Shown here one piece after another: positions 7,607-15,508 of a stretch of 47,721 bases of DNA. How positions within the stretch are numbered: the stretch's first letter is position 1; each line of letters opens with the position of its first letter. The notes beneath the pieces are model-generated. The model searched no databases, was not told the origin of the DNA, and saw only the letters and a program-made list of their open reading frames with translations. The translations under genes and the position numbers were made by a program. This stretch comes from an uncultured Flammeovirgaceae bacterium (GTDB lineage Bacteria > Bacteroidota > Bacteroidia > Cytophagales > Cyclobacteriaceae), in NCBI GenBank assembly GCA_937884755.1, contig CAKZYJ010000452.1, forward strand, positions 1-47,721, written 5' to 3'.

Positions 7607-10600
7607 TTAGGAGTGTATCACATCTCTATCGCTGGTAAATGACCGTAGTTTGTAGCGTAGCAGAATAGCACCTAGCACTAATACCATGAGTATTGCTATA
7701 ACGTATTTAGTGTAGTTTTGCTCATGGTATTCAAGGCTTACGTTTCCTAAAGGAACCATACCCGCCCAGCACTGGGGGTGTGCGTAGGTTCCACCCTCAA
7801 TTAGGGCAATTTTTATGTTCTGCAACGACTTGCTAGTAGTTTGCTGATTCTTCAATTGATCGTAAATACCTTTTATCATTTGCTCAGTGATAATGTCATT
7901 TATTTGCCATAGCGACATCACGACAGATTTGCAACCGGCGTACACAAAACTTCGGGCCAAACTAAAATTCCCTTCACCTGCATAATGCTTCCCCACTCCA
8001 GATTCACAAGCGGTTAACAATAGCACTTTGGCTTTCAGCGGTATGTTGTACAATTCGTATAAATGGAGTTTACCATCTTCAGCCCCTTCGGGATAAAAAA
8101 TAAACTGAGAAGCGAAAGGATTATTCAAGTTAGCCATACCATGAGTGGCTACGTGTAACAAATCAGCTTCAGGCGCGTGTCGTTTAAATTGTATTTCAGT
8201 TGCATCAGCGTTTAAAAAAATCTGAGCCTTCGGAAATTTCTCCTGAATATAGCGCACCTCTCGTTCAGCTCCGCCTAAACGAGAGTACTGCTGTCCGCCC
8301 GGTAATTTATCAAAGTTCTTAATACCAAAAGCGGTTACCGTTAGCTCTTCGTTATCTCCTTCTGTCTTGCTATCTCGTTTTTCCCCGAAGGCAATACTCA
8401 ATGAGTATTCGTACGAAATATCGTACTGCTTTATGAGATAGGGTAACGCTTGGTACCTAACATCATTTCGACCACTTTCTATCGTAGAGGTAATAAAGCT
8501 CTCGAAGGGAATAGTAGTAAGCTCGCCGTCCGGCACAACAGTAAGGTGTTCAATAGCATAATCGGGCAATATTGGCTCGAGCAGAGTTTGATACAGGGTA
8601 TGAGCACCTACCTGAAATTGAAGAAAGTTAACGTAAGAAGGGTCTTCTACCCGATCATTAACCAGCGCGTCTTGATACTGAGAAATGGCATTTTTGAGTG
8701 TAGAAATGTCTTTAATTTGGTGTATTTTCACATCACCCGACGTAATCATCAGTGCGTATACTGCTGAGTCTCCCCAAAAATAGGATGCCAAGGGTTGGTG
8801 AGGGGCTAGATATTCTTGAATGCTATCTAACTGTATAGTGATTTCTGAGTACGCTACGTTGTAGTAATTAGGATAGTGAACCTGGATATTACGGCGTAGG
8901 GCATCTATTTTTCGTAAAATATCGGCCTTTTGCTGTTGCCAATCACGCACTGTAAAACTATTAGAAGTATTCCTCCGGGCGTCAATAAGTCCAGATTGGC
9001 AGTAGGCTCGTTGCGCTTGCAACGAATGGTACTGCCGTACTAGTGAGTCAGGTAAAATACTCTGGTTGGCCTCTGCTTGATTAATAGACTCTAGCAGTAC
9101 CATGGCTTTACTTTTTTCCATAAAATGAAATACCTGCCCAAGTAAGGAATCGGATTGGTTATGTTGGTATAACTCATAACAGCTAGCAATGGCCTGTTCA
9201 TAAATGGACTTGTACTTTCCTGATTGCAGTAGCTTAGAGCCTTCGGAAGAATAATTAGTCCGAGACAAATCTATGGACTGATCAAAGAGCATATAGTACG
9301 GTAATGCTTGTGTTAGGTATTTCGGGTCGTGGGTTTGGTGGTATTGTTCGTTTAGTAGATCGATGATATTTTCTAACACCTCTTCCACTGCTGCCAAGTC
9401 ATCTCCAACCTGAATGGATACGTTAGCACTTTCCGTCTCTGTCTGTTGGCTGATTTTCGCGCTTACTAGCGCTTTTCGGTAGTAGTGTAAAGCACTATCC
9501 ACTTGATGACAAGCTGCAAAAGCCTGTCCCAGATCAACGTACAAGGTAACCAGTTGTGTATGCTGCCCTTTCAGAGCTAACTCTTTAAGCTCCTTACTTT
9601 TCTGATAGTACTGAAATGCCAGACTTAACCGTTCTTGCTCTCGGTAGGCATTAGCCAAATATTGGTAGCTGTTAGCTAGAGTTACCGATGCCGGTTGATA
9701 CGACAAGGCCTTTTGAACATAATAAATCGTACTATCAAAAGCCTTCGCTCTAAAGTGTAACTCAGCTTGATTATTGTAGTGTAGAGCCATATCCATGAAT
9801 GGTAGCAAATCTCCCTGAACCGCCATTGAGAGAGCTCTCCCACTATATTCTAAAGCGCTTTCAATACTATCCATACTATAATACGTATGGCTCAGTGCAC
9901 TATTAGCGATCATGAGATCGGCGAAATCGGTTTTAGGTAGCCTTTTGTACCCCTCTAAAGCTTTAACCCCATACGCTAACGCTTTTTCGTAATCGTACTG
10001 CATACGATTTGCGACAGCCAAATGATAAAAACAGTTGACGTAAGAGCGATCTTCACTATTTAGCTGCTCTCTAATCTTAAGAGCCTGCTCGTGATAGGGT
10101 TCTGAGGCATAAGGATTTTGTAGATTGTATAAATATACTCTTCCTATCTGCTCTAAGTTGTCAGCTACTTCCAAATGATCCTCACCATAAAATTTCTCTT
10201 TAAGCTCTAGCGATTTCTTGAAAAATTCTATCGCGACGTACTGCTCGCGTTGCGCTCTTACTAGTTTGGCTTTTTCATACCAAATGAGGGCAGCTAAAGT
10301 ATCGTTTTTCAGCGATTTATCTTCTAGAATTAGCTGGGCACTATCCAGGTAGGTTTCAGCTTGAGAGTGGGTATCGGTATCAACGGTGTAGAGGGAGGCT
10401 AGTTGGGTAAATACGTATATCAGGTTGGAGTAATCCTGTATTTGAGTAAAATCAGCTCTGGCTGATTGATAGTGCTCAATGGCTTGGGTTCGGTCACCCT
10501 GGGCTCGGTACTGTTGAGCTAGGGTTAGATGATCGGTAGTGTCGGAAGATAGAGGGGTAGCTGATAGGCTGATATGTACTCCAGCCAGTAGTAGCATGGT

Positions 10601-10618
10601 TAGGTAGTGCCGTCTCAT
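7607..10618 (-). CDS. TPR-CHAT caspase-like protease, membrane-anchored, module 1
   Basis: CHAT (caspase HetF associated with TPRs) proteins are cysteine proteases of the caspase/separase clan. This one has 1003 aa: a signal peptide (about 1-20), a long TPR array (about 25-420, e.g. LAQQYRAQGDRTQAIEHYQS), a helical linker, and a CHAT domain (about 640-960). The catalytic pair is visible as H826 in LLHVATHGM and C871 in LLLTACESGVG, followed by the typical GEGNFSLARSFVYAGCKSVV. One membrane helix (about 972-987) and a basic 16-residue tail close the protein. Predicted topology: TPR and CHAT in the periplasm, tail in the cytosol. The gene converges on the sigma / TPR / unknown set. A related protein at 15509 sits in the same arrangement. 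Confidence 0.92.
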   Translation of the reverse strand: MRRHYLTMLLLAGVHISLSATPLSSDTTDHLTLAQQYRAQGDRTQAIEHYQSARADFTQIQDYSNLIYVFTQLASLYTVDTDTHSQAETYLDSAQLILEDKSLKNDTLAALIWYEKAKLVRAQREQYVAIEFFKKSLELKEKFYGEDHLEVADNLEQIGRVYLYNLQNPYASEPYHEQALKIREQLNSEDRSYVNCFYHLAVANRMQYDYEKALAYGVKALEGYKRLPKTDFADLMIANSALSHTYYSMDSIESALEYSGRALSMAVQGDLLPFMDMALHYNNQAELHFRAKAFDSTIYYVQKALSYQPASVTLANSYQYLANAYREQERLSLAFQYYQKSKELKELALKGQHTQLVTLYVDLGQAFAACHQVDSALHYYRKALVSAKISQQTETESANVSIQVGDDLAAVEEVLENIIDLLNEQYHQTHDPKYLTQALPYYMLFDQSIDLSRTNYSSEGSKLLQSGKYKSIYEQAIASCYELYQHNQSDSLLGQVFHFMEKSKAMVLLESINQAEANQSILPDSLVRQYHSLQAQRAYCQSGLIDARRNTSNSFTVRDWQQQKADILRKIDALRRNIQVHYPNYYNVAYSEITIQLDSIQEYLAPHQPLASYFWGDSAVYALMITSGDVKIHQIKDISTLKNAISQYQDALVNDRVEDPSYVNFLQFQVGAHTLYQTLLEPILPDYAIEHLTVVPDGELTTIPFESFITSTIESGRNDVRYQALPYLIKQYDISYEYSLSIAFGEKRDSKTEGDNEELTVTAFGIKNFDKLPGGQQYSRLGGAEREVRYIQEKFPKAQIFLNADATEIQFKRHAPEADLLHVATHGMANLNNPFASQFIFYPEGAEDGKLHLYELYNIPLKAKVLLLTACESGVGKHYAGEGNFSLARSFVYAGCKSVVMSLWQINDIITEQMIKGIYDQLKNQQTTSKSLQNIKIALIEGGTYAHPQCWAGMVPLGNVSLEYHEQNYTKYVIAILMVLVLGAILLRYKLRSFTSDRDVIHS

Positions 10619-10767
10619 TGATAGATAGTTTCAAGAAAATTACGAAAAACCGAAGATTATTGCACCTTTCTGAAGAGACAATTTGGCGATATCGGCCGTC
10701 TAGGGGTTTACCTATTCATAGCTGGAAAGATCAACTTAAAAAACGAAATAAAAATAAAAAATATTTA

Positions 10768-10783
10768 AATAGTTATATATTTG
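10768..10783 (+). promoter_or_regulatory. first copy of a direct repeat with a TATATTTG box
   Basis: AATAGTTATATATTTG is repeated exactly at 10883-10898, 115 bp further on. Both copies end in TATATTTG, which fits the Bacteroidota -7 consensus TAnnTTTG. No clear TTG at the -33 distance was seen, so promoter activity is uncertain. The duplication could also be a regulator site. Confidence 0.4.
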
Positions 10784-10854
10784 AAAGATAACCTATTCAG
10801 ATGAAGGCATGAGTGTTCTGCGATAAATGCAAAATATTGAGAAGTTGAACAAAT

Positions 10855-10871
10855 ATACTTAAAATAAGTAT
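10855..10871. promoter_or_regulatory. 17-bp palindrome, candidate operator of umuDC
   Basis: ATACTTAAAATAAGTAT is a perfect inverted repeat: 7-bp arms with a 3-base centre, or ATACTT-N5-AAGTAT. It lies 20 bp upstream of a TATATTTG box and 56 bp upstream of the umuD-like ATG, so a bound protein would cover the -33 region. The same arms and spacing occur at 3099-3115 before the radical-SAM repair gene. The binding protein is unknown. Confidence 0.55.
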
Positions 10872-10882
10872 TATATGCTCTT

Positions 10883-10898
10883 AATAGTTATATATTTG
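10883..10898 (+). promoter_or_regulatory. second direct-repeat copy; likely -7 box of umuDC
   Basis: This is an exact copy of the element at 10768-10783, ending in TATATTTG (10891-10898), which fits TAnnTTTG. Its position 29 bp before the umuD-like ATG is right for the main promoter of the operon. Confidence 0.5.
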
Positions 10899-10927
10899 CT
10901 TATCAACCAAATTATCCGTTTTTCGCT

Positions 10928-11314
10928 ATGTCTTCTCAATCTTTTTCCGAACGCATCGCCCAGTTTCAAAAACTGCCTTTTCTGTCAGGTGATATTTTTG
11001 CCCGCGATCTCGACCTGACCGAATACGTGTTGGCGCATTCCTCTTCTTGCTACTTTATTAAAGTAAAAGGCAATGGTATGAGTCCTTTGAATATCTTCGA
11101 TGGCGACCTGCTAGTAGTAGATCGTAGCCTTTCCGCCACGAAGAATGATCTAGTGATTGCTACTCAAAATGGTGAATTTTTGCTAATGCAGTTTGCCGGA
11201 CAAGCTATCGGCCAGTATTCCTTCTTTTCCGATGCTGATGTTGGTAATTCATCTCAAAATTTAGCCCCTAAACTTTGGGGAGTGATCACCCACGTTATCC
11301 ACCACTGCCGTTAG
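10928..11314 (+). CDS. UmuD-like protein lacking the Ser-Lys catalytic dyad
   Basis: A 128-aa LexA/UmuD-fold (S24-type) protein encoded directly before umuC. The fold signature is clear: CYFIKVKGNGMSPLNIFDGD, then LLVVDRSLSATKNDLVIA and NGEFLLMQF, and a C-terminal GVITHVIHHCR, like the end of UmuD. Aligned to E. coli UmuD with a constant offset of 10 residues, catalytic Ser60 is Gly50 and catalytic Lys97 is Met87. The Cys24-Gly25 cleavage site corresponds to Gln-Lys. It should therefore be unable to cleave itself or other proteins, and may act directly as the polymerase accessory subunit in a state like UmuD-prime. The codons for these residues (GGT, ATG) were read directly. The fold assignment is strong; the loss of activity is inferred from the alignment. 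Confidence 0.88.
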   Translation: MSSQSFSERIAQFQKLPFLSGDIFARDLDLTEYVLAHSSSCYFIKVKGNGMSPLNIFDGDLLVVDRSLSATKNDLVIATQNGEFLLMQFAGQAIGQYSFFSDADVGNSSQNLAPKLWGVITHVIHHCR

Positions 11315-11320
11315 CAGATT

Positions 11321-12625
11321 ATGTTAGGATTAATCGATAGCAACAATTTTTACGTAAGCTGTGAACGAGTTTTTGATCCTAAGCTAGAAAAACGCCCAGT
11401 AGTAGTGTTGTCAAATAATGATGGCTGTATTGTTGCCCGAAGTGAAGAAGCAAAGGCGATGGGCATCCCAATGGGCGCTCCTTATTTCAAAGTAAAAAGT
11501 TTGCTGGAACGCCAGCAGGTGGAGGTTCTTTCGTCTAATTACCATCTCTACGGTAGTATGGCACGACGAGTAGTAGATACTATTCAAGAGGTAGTGCCTG
11601 AATTGGAGATTTATTCGGTAGATGAGCAGTTCTTAGATTTTTCTTCCTTTTCTGGTCAAGATCTGAGCGAATTGAGCCGAACGCTTCGTACCCGAGTCTT
11701 GAGACATACTGGCATCCCAACCAGTATAGGTTTAGCTAAGACCAAAACTCTAGCCAAGCTTGCTAACCGTCTAGCCAAGAAGAATAGAGTGCATAAAGGG
11801 GTATATCTTCTAGAAGATACACGACTTATTCGAAAGTATCTTTCTCTTTCTCCAGTATCTGATCTTTGGGGTATCGGCTCCCGGTACGCAGCCCGTCTCG
11901 CCAAACATAATATTATCACCGCTCTCGATCTATATGATGCTCCTTCTATGTGGGTAAAGAAAGAGATGACCATCGTTGGTCTGAGATTATGGCATGAGTT
12001 ACACGGAACACCTTGTTTATCGTTAGAACAGGTGCAAAAACCAAAGAAAAATATTTGTACGTCTCGTAGCTTCGGTAAACTTCAGACAAGCTACAGTGCC
12101 CTATCGGAGGCAGCAGCCCATCATGCTTCTTGCTGCGCCCAGAAACTGCGTGAGCAGCGTAGTGTAGCAGCATTTGTAAACGTCTTTGTGCAAACTAATC
12201 GTCATAATGAGCATCATCCTCAGTATCGTAACTCATTCACCTATCCGTTACCTGAAACTACTAATGATACCCGGCATATAGTGCACTATACTGAACAGGC
12301 TTTACAACGTATTTTCCGACCTAATTTCTATTATCAGAAGTGTGGAGTAATAGTCTCTGGTCTTACGCCTGAGGATAATCGCCAGCTTGCCCTATTTGAG
12401 AACGACGAGATTGTACAAGAATTTTCTTCGTCCGTAGCGAAGCCTATGGCTAACACTCCGTGTTCTCTTATGAAGATTATGGATGAGGTAAACTACCGTT
12501 TCGGTCACAACACACTGAAGTTAGCCTCCTGCGGTACTAAAGCCGACTGGCATATGCGACAGGCTCACCGATCACCGCGCTACACTACCCATTGGGACGA
12601 GCTACCCGTGGTGTATTGCCACTAG
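11321..12625 (+). CDS. umuC: Y-family DNA polymerase V catalytic subunit UmuC
   Basis: Translesion DNA polymerase subunit of 434 aa, close to the usual length of about 422. The catalytic carboxylates are at the same numbers as in E. coli UmuC: D6 ([15 protein letters not shown]) and D101-E102 ([10 protein letters not shown]). Little-finger and C-terminal DUF4113-type regions follow, ending in [17 protein letters not shown]. The gene starts 6 bp after the umuD-like stop, so the two form an operon. With the palindrome and TATATTTG box upstream, expression is probably damage-induced. The polymerase looks fully active although its UmuD-like partner appears non-catalytic. It converges with a small gene whose stop is 6 bp away. 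Confidence 0.96.
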   Translation: MLGLIDSNNFYVSCERVFDPKLEKRPVVVLSNNDGCIVARSEEAKAMGIPMGAPYFKVKSLLERQQVEVLSSNYHLYGSMARRVVDTIQEVVPELEIYSVDEQFLDFSSFSGQDLSELSRTLRTRVLRHTGIPTSIGLAKTKTLAKLANRLAKKNRVHKGVYLLEDTRLIRKYLSLSPVSDLWGIGSRYAARLAKHNIITALDLYDAPSMWVKKEMTIVGLRLWHELHGTPCLSLEQVQKPKKNICTSRSFGKLQTSYSALSEAAAHHASCCAQKLREQRSVAAFVNVFVQTNRHNEHHPQYRNSFTYPLPETTNDTRHIVHYTEQALQRIFRPNFYYQKCGVIVSGLTPEDNRQLALFENDEIVQEFSSSVAKPMANTPCSLMKIMDEVNYRFGHNTLKLASCGTKADWHMRQAHRSPRYTTHWDELPVVYCH

Positions 12626-12631
12626 ATTAGA

Positions 12632-12967
12632 TTATCGATCAGATGGCTTATTGTTACGCTTCCACGATTGTTTGAGATGATCTTCCAGTTGGTTAGCATC
12701 CTGACAAAATTCAGTCATCAGCATTAGTATATCCCGATCTATAGGGCTATCTGCCCGCACCTGACCCAATTGCTGTCCTCGGGAGCCATTTTCATACTTG
12801 CGTAAAAACGCCCGCCCCCGCTGGTTATTCATGGTAGTGGCTACCAGTTGCATAGCTTCTCTAAACCGGTTGAACCGATGTAGCAGTTCGCCAGGTAATA
12901 GGTAAGGATAACGTTGGGTACAATCCAGTTCGGTGATTATATCGGTGAGTTCGTTGAAAAGCGCCAT
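12632..12967 (-). CDS. small hypothetical helical protein, convergent with umuC
   Basis: No family recognised. The frame is open from 13003, but the ATG at 12967 (MALFNELTDI) gives a cleaner 111-aa soluble protein than the longer version, whose first 12 residues form a short hydrophobic stretch. The product looks all-helical and charged, with LLHRFNRFREAMQLVATTMN in the middle and a basic end, KQSWKRNNKPSDR. It ends 6 bp from the umuC stop in the opposite direction and may overlap umuC transcripts. It is divergent from a 49-aa open frame at 13081. A link to UmuDC is only positional. The start choice is uncertain. Confidence 0.6.
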   Translation of the reverse strand: MALFNELTDIITELDCTQRYPYLLPGELLHRFNRFREAMQLVATTMNNQRGRAFLRKYENGSRGQQLGQVRADSPIDRDILMLMTEFCQDANQLEDHLKQSWKRNNKPSDR

Positions 12968-13080
12968 AAAGCCAAAAATAATAAATTTATACAGTAAATT
13001 CATTATTTAATTATATTTTTATCACTTTCAAAACTACTCCCGCGATACTTCCTTAGGAATGAGGGTCTACTTTTTAACTT

Positions 13081-13230
13081 ATGTCTGTTCAAAAAATTGC
13101 CGTGTTTGACATCAATGGGAGAAGCAACTTCCGGACAGTAGAAATCTACTCCGACGATCCGGAAGCAATGCTAGATTTAACGGATAAGGCCTTTCTGGTA
13201 GAAGATGGTAATATTGTGCCCTACCGGTGA
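13081..13230 (+). CDS. small 49-aa hypothetical protein
   Basis: Short open frame beginning ATG TCT GTT CAA and ending in TGA. The product starts MSVQKIAVFDINGRSNFRTV and ends LVEDGNIVPYR. The composition is normal for a soluble protein (acidic middle, mixed hydrophobics), unlike random AT-rich frames nearby, and the frame fills the space between two minus-strand genes. No family recognised. It lies divergently from the 111-aa gene at 12632. It could be a real small protein or a chance frame; I lean to real because of its balanced composition. Confidence 0.5.
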   Translation: MSVQKIAVFDINGRSNFRTVEIYSDDPEAMLDLTDKAFLVEDGNIVPYR

Positions 13231-13245
13231 TGAGTTTAATTGTGG

Positions 13246-13899
13246 CTAATAAGATTTGTGAGTCTTAAAATGACCAGTGGACTGATCGCTAACCAAGTAA
13301 CTTCTGGTGTTTTGAGTCCCGTAGTTTTCTAAAGGAATGTTATTGAGACTAATTTTGTGGTCGGAAACTACCAAAGGAGTTGATTCATCCAACCTATGTA
13401 CCTGATAATGCTCATTGCCCCCTCGGGTAGCGTAGTATAACTGTTGCTGGTCAATGTTCCACTTTATAGCATACAGAGTTTCGTTCGGAAAGCTAGTTAT
13501 CGTACTAATGTTATTTCCCTGTAAATCAGAGCTTTTCAGAGCACTCAGCCCGGTGGTCACATCCATCAGATCAGTAAAATAGAGAGTACCATTCTGATAA
13601 TCAATGGTGAAGTCCTCAATGTAAGTGATGCCTAATTCAGCTCCAATGCCTTTGTTGATAAGTGTTTTCTTACTACCGTCAGAATCAATAGCCCAAATTT
13701 CACCATTACGATTAAGCCAGTAAACTCTTTTCCGCTCATGATCCACCTCAATTTTGCGGGGAGCTTGCCAGGCTGGAAGCTCCGCCAAATGTTGTTGAAC
13801 CGAAAAAGGAACCTGCCGGTAATGCCCATGGTAATCGCAGCAGTGAAGAGAAATAGCCGCGATAATGGCGCATAAAACAGTAATTGACCGACGGTCCAT
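13246..13899 (-). CDS. secreted or lipoprotein-like protein with LDL-receptor class-B-like propeller repeats
   Basis: Exported protein of about 217 aa. The frame is open from 13959, but the ATG at 13899 puts a signal sequence at the very N-terminus (MDRRSITVLCAIIAAISLHC), ending in a Cys pair that could be a lipobox. The body has YWTD-like beta-propeller blades: KRVYWLNRNGEIWAIDSDGS, TLYFTDLMDVTTG and LYYATRGGNEHY. Only about four blades fit in this length, fewer than a closed six-blade propeller, so the protein may be shortened or may oligomerise. It is divergent from the module 2 sigma gene, with 150 bp between the starts. Binding partner unknown. Confidence 0.7.
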   Translation of the reverse strand: MDRRSITVLCAIIAAISLHCCDYHGHYRQVPFSVQQHLAELPAWQAPRKIEVDHERKRVYWLNRNGEIWAIDSDGSKKTLINKGIGAELGITYIEDFTIDYQNGTLYFTDLMDVTTGLSALKSSDLQGNNISTITSFPNETLYAIKWNIDQQQLYYATRGGNEHYQVHRLDESTPLVVSDHKISLNNIPLENYGTQNTRSYLVSDQSTGHFKTHKSY

Positions 13900-14049
13900 G
13901 GTTGTTAGGTGTTTGTTATTGGTAGCATAGTCTACCCGGATGTCACCCGATAAATCCAAAAAATACTACCGCCACAGGGGGCTGCTCATTATTGTAGAAA
14001 ATTTTTTTTCTATTTTAGTTACAATTTACTACCCAACGTTGACCAAGCT

Positions 14050-14667
14050 ATGAATAACAAAAAAATACAAACGTCATATACCGACCAAGAAGTGATAGAG
14101 GCCATAAACCATAGCAGAGACTTAGACCCGGTAGTTCGTCATTTATACCGCAATAATTTTGAGAGCGTAGCCAACTACATACGATCCAATAGCGGAAACG
14201 ACGAAGATGCCGAGGATTTCTTTCAAGAAGCTATAGTGGTATTTATCAATATCGTCCGCAAAGGAAATTTCCGGGGCGACAGCAGTATTAAAACGTTTCT
14301 GTACTCTATTGCCCGTAACCTGTGGCGTAACGAACTGAAACGGCAAAACCGGGCCCTGATGCGAGAAACCAACAATAACGATCATACAGAGAAGGAGGAG
14401 CAGGATATTCAGGAAAGCATTTGCGAAAATGAAGTTAAAAACCAATTGCTACAATTGCTGGAGACTCTGGGCGAGAACTGCCGTAAAATCCTATTGCTGT
14501 TTTATTACGAGAACCTTCCGATGAAGGAAATTTTTCAGCGGATGGGCTACGAAACCGAACAGGTGGCCCGCAACATGAAGTACCGCTGTATGAATAAATT
14601 AAAGGATATGCTCAATGAGCATCCGGATATGAAGCAAAACTTTAGAAGTTTATTGACCAATGGATAA
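14050..14667 (+). CDS. ECF sigma factor of CHAT-linked module 2
   Basis: Sigma-70 family ECF factor of 205 aa. Region 2 (about 30-100) contains NDEDAEDFFQEAIVVFINIV and TFLYSIARNLWRNELKRQNR. Region 4 (about 135-190) contains YYENLPMKEIFQRMGYETEQ followed by NMKYRCMNKLKDML. The KYRC motif links it with the sigmas at 5409 and 24349. The stop overlaps the start of the TPR anti-sigma gene (ATG at 14660) by 8 bases, so the two are translationally coupled. Gene order (sigma, TPR membrane protein, convergent CHAT) is the same as at 5409-10618. The regulon is unknown. Confidence 0.92.
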   Translation: MNNKKIQTSYTDQEVIEAINHSRDLDPVVRHLYRNNFESVANYIRSNSGNDEDAEDFFQEAIVVFINIVRKGNFRGDSSIKTFLYSIARNLWRNELKRQNRALMRETNNNDHTEKEEQDIQESICENEVKNQLLQLLETLGENCRKILLLFYYENLPMKEIFQRMGYETEQVARNMKYRCMNKLKDMLNEHPDMKQNFRSLLTNG

Positions 14668-15502
14668 TATGAACGAAATGAATCAGGCGGAACTAATAGA
14701 CCGCTATTTACAGGGCGACCTGGGTACTCAGGAACTTCAGCAATTTCAAGTGCGGATGCAAGCCGACGAAGAACTGCGACAAACGGTAGAAGATACCCAA
14801 ATGGCCCAGTCGCTGGTAGAGCACTATGGTCTTCGTAACGAAATCAAAGCCATCCGGGCTGCTATGCAGGCAGAAGGGAATGCTACTTTACCGGAAGAAA
14901 CCATTGCCCCGGTAGTAGAAGAACCTCGACTGCTAACACAAGAAGTTGATGAAGATGTGAAGGCCGTACCTATGTTCCAGTGGGCCGGACGCATTGCGGC
15001 GGGACTTACCCTATTAATAGTAGGTTTTTTGACTATTCAGTATACTACGCTATCGCCTGAGCGACTGTATGAAGAGAAAATTACTTCAGAGTCGCCTTAC
15101 CTGGGATTATCTAACCGGAGTATGGAAGACCGGGAAGACACTTTGGCCGACCAGGTGCGGGTGGAATACCAGTTTGGAAACTACGAAGAAGTAATTCGGC
15201 TGTACGGTGAACTCGAAAACCCTACGTTTGCCGAGACGTTCCGGGCAGGATACGCTTACCTGCAACAGGAAAGAACTGAGCAAGCCATTGATTCTTTTCA
15301 GCAGGTAATGCAAGATGAAGATGCTTTCATGATTAAAGACAAGGCCGAATACTATCTGGCGCTGGCTTATTTGCAGGACGGACAGATTGAGACTGCGGTA
15401 AGCATGCTGGAGAAGATTCACGAAAGCGACGATCACATTTACGAAGACTCACTTAGCAGCTTTTACCTGTGGCGCTTGCGCTTACTGAAAATGAAGTACT
15501 AA
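14660..15502 (+). CDS. anti-sigma-like single-pass membrane protein with periplasmic TPRs, module 2
   Basis: A 280-aa counterpart of the protein at 5963. The cytoplasmic domain (1-107) begins with the same kind of motif (AELIDRYLQGDLGTQELQQF). The membrane helix is about 108-127 (WAGRIAAGLTLLIVGFLTIQ). The periplasmic part carries TPR-like helix pairs (about 160-275; FRAGYAYLQQERTEQAIDSF, YYLALAYLQDGQIETAVSML). A proline/glutamate-rich linker (about 75-102) before the membrane may be flexible. An alternative start is ATG 14669. The frame overlaps the sigma stop, and its own stop is 6 bp from the end of the convergent CHAT gene. Sigma binding is inferred from position and architecture. Confidence 0.85.
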   Translation: MDNMNEMNQAELIDRYLQGDLGTQELQQFQVRMQADEELRQTVEDTQMAQSLVEHYGLRNEIKAIRAAMQAEGNATLPEETIAPVVEEPRLLTQEVDEDVKAVPMFQWAGRIAAGLTLLIVGFLTIQYTTLSPERLYEEKITSESPYLGLSNRSMEDREDTLADQVRVEYQFGNYEEVIRLYGELENPTFAETFRAGYAYLQQERTEQAIDSFQQVMQDEDAFMIKDKAEYYLALAYLQDGQIETAVSMLEKIHESDDHIYEDSLSSFYLWRLRLLKMKY

Positions 15503-15508
15503 GATCTG

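Larger units (their letters stand above)
10619..10927. other. 309-bp AT-rich intergenic region between CHAT 1 and the umuD-like gene
   Basis: No gene was found here. This divergent region holds a repeated 16-base element ending in a TAnnTTTG-like box (10768-10783 and 10883-10898) and a 17-bp palindrome (10855-10871), listed separately. The first 100 bases after the CHAT start show nothing I can name. Confidence 0.6.

Noticed and set aside
13900-13959. Longer start for the propeller-like lipoprotein
   Set aside because: It would bury the signal peptide 20 residues in; the ATG at 13899 puts it at the N-terminus.
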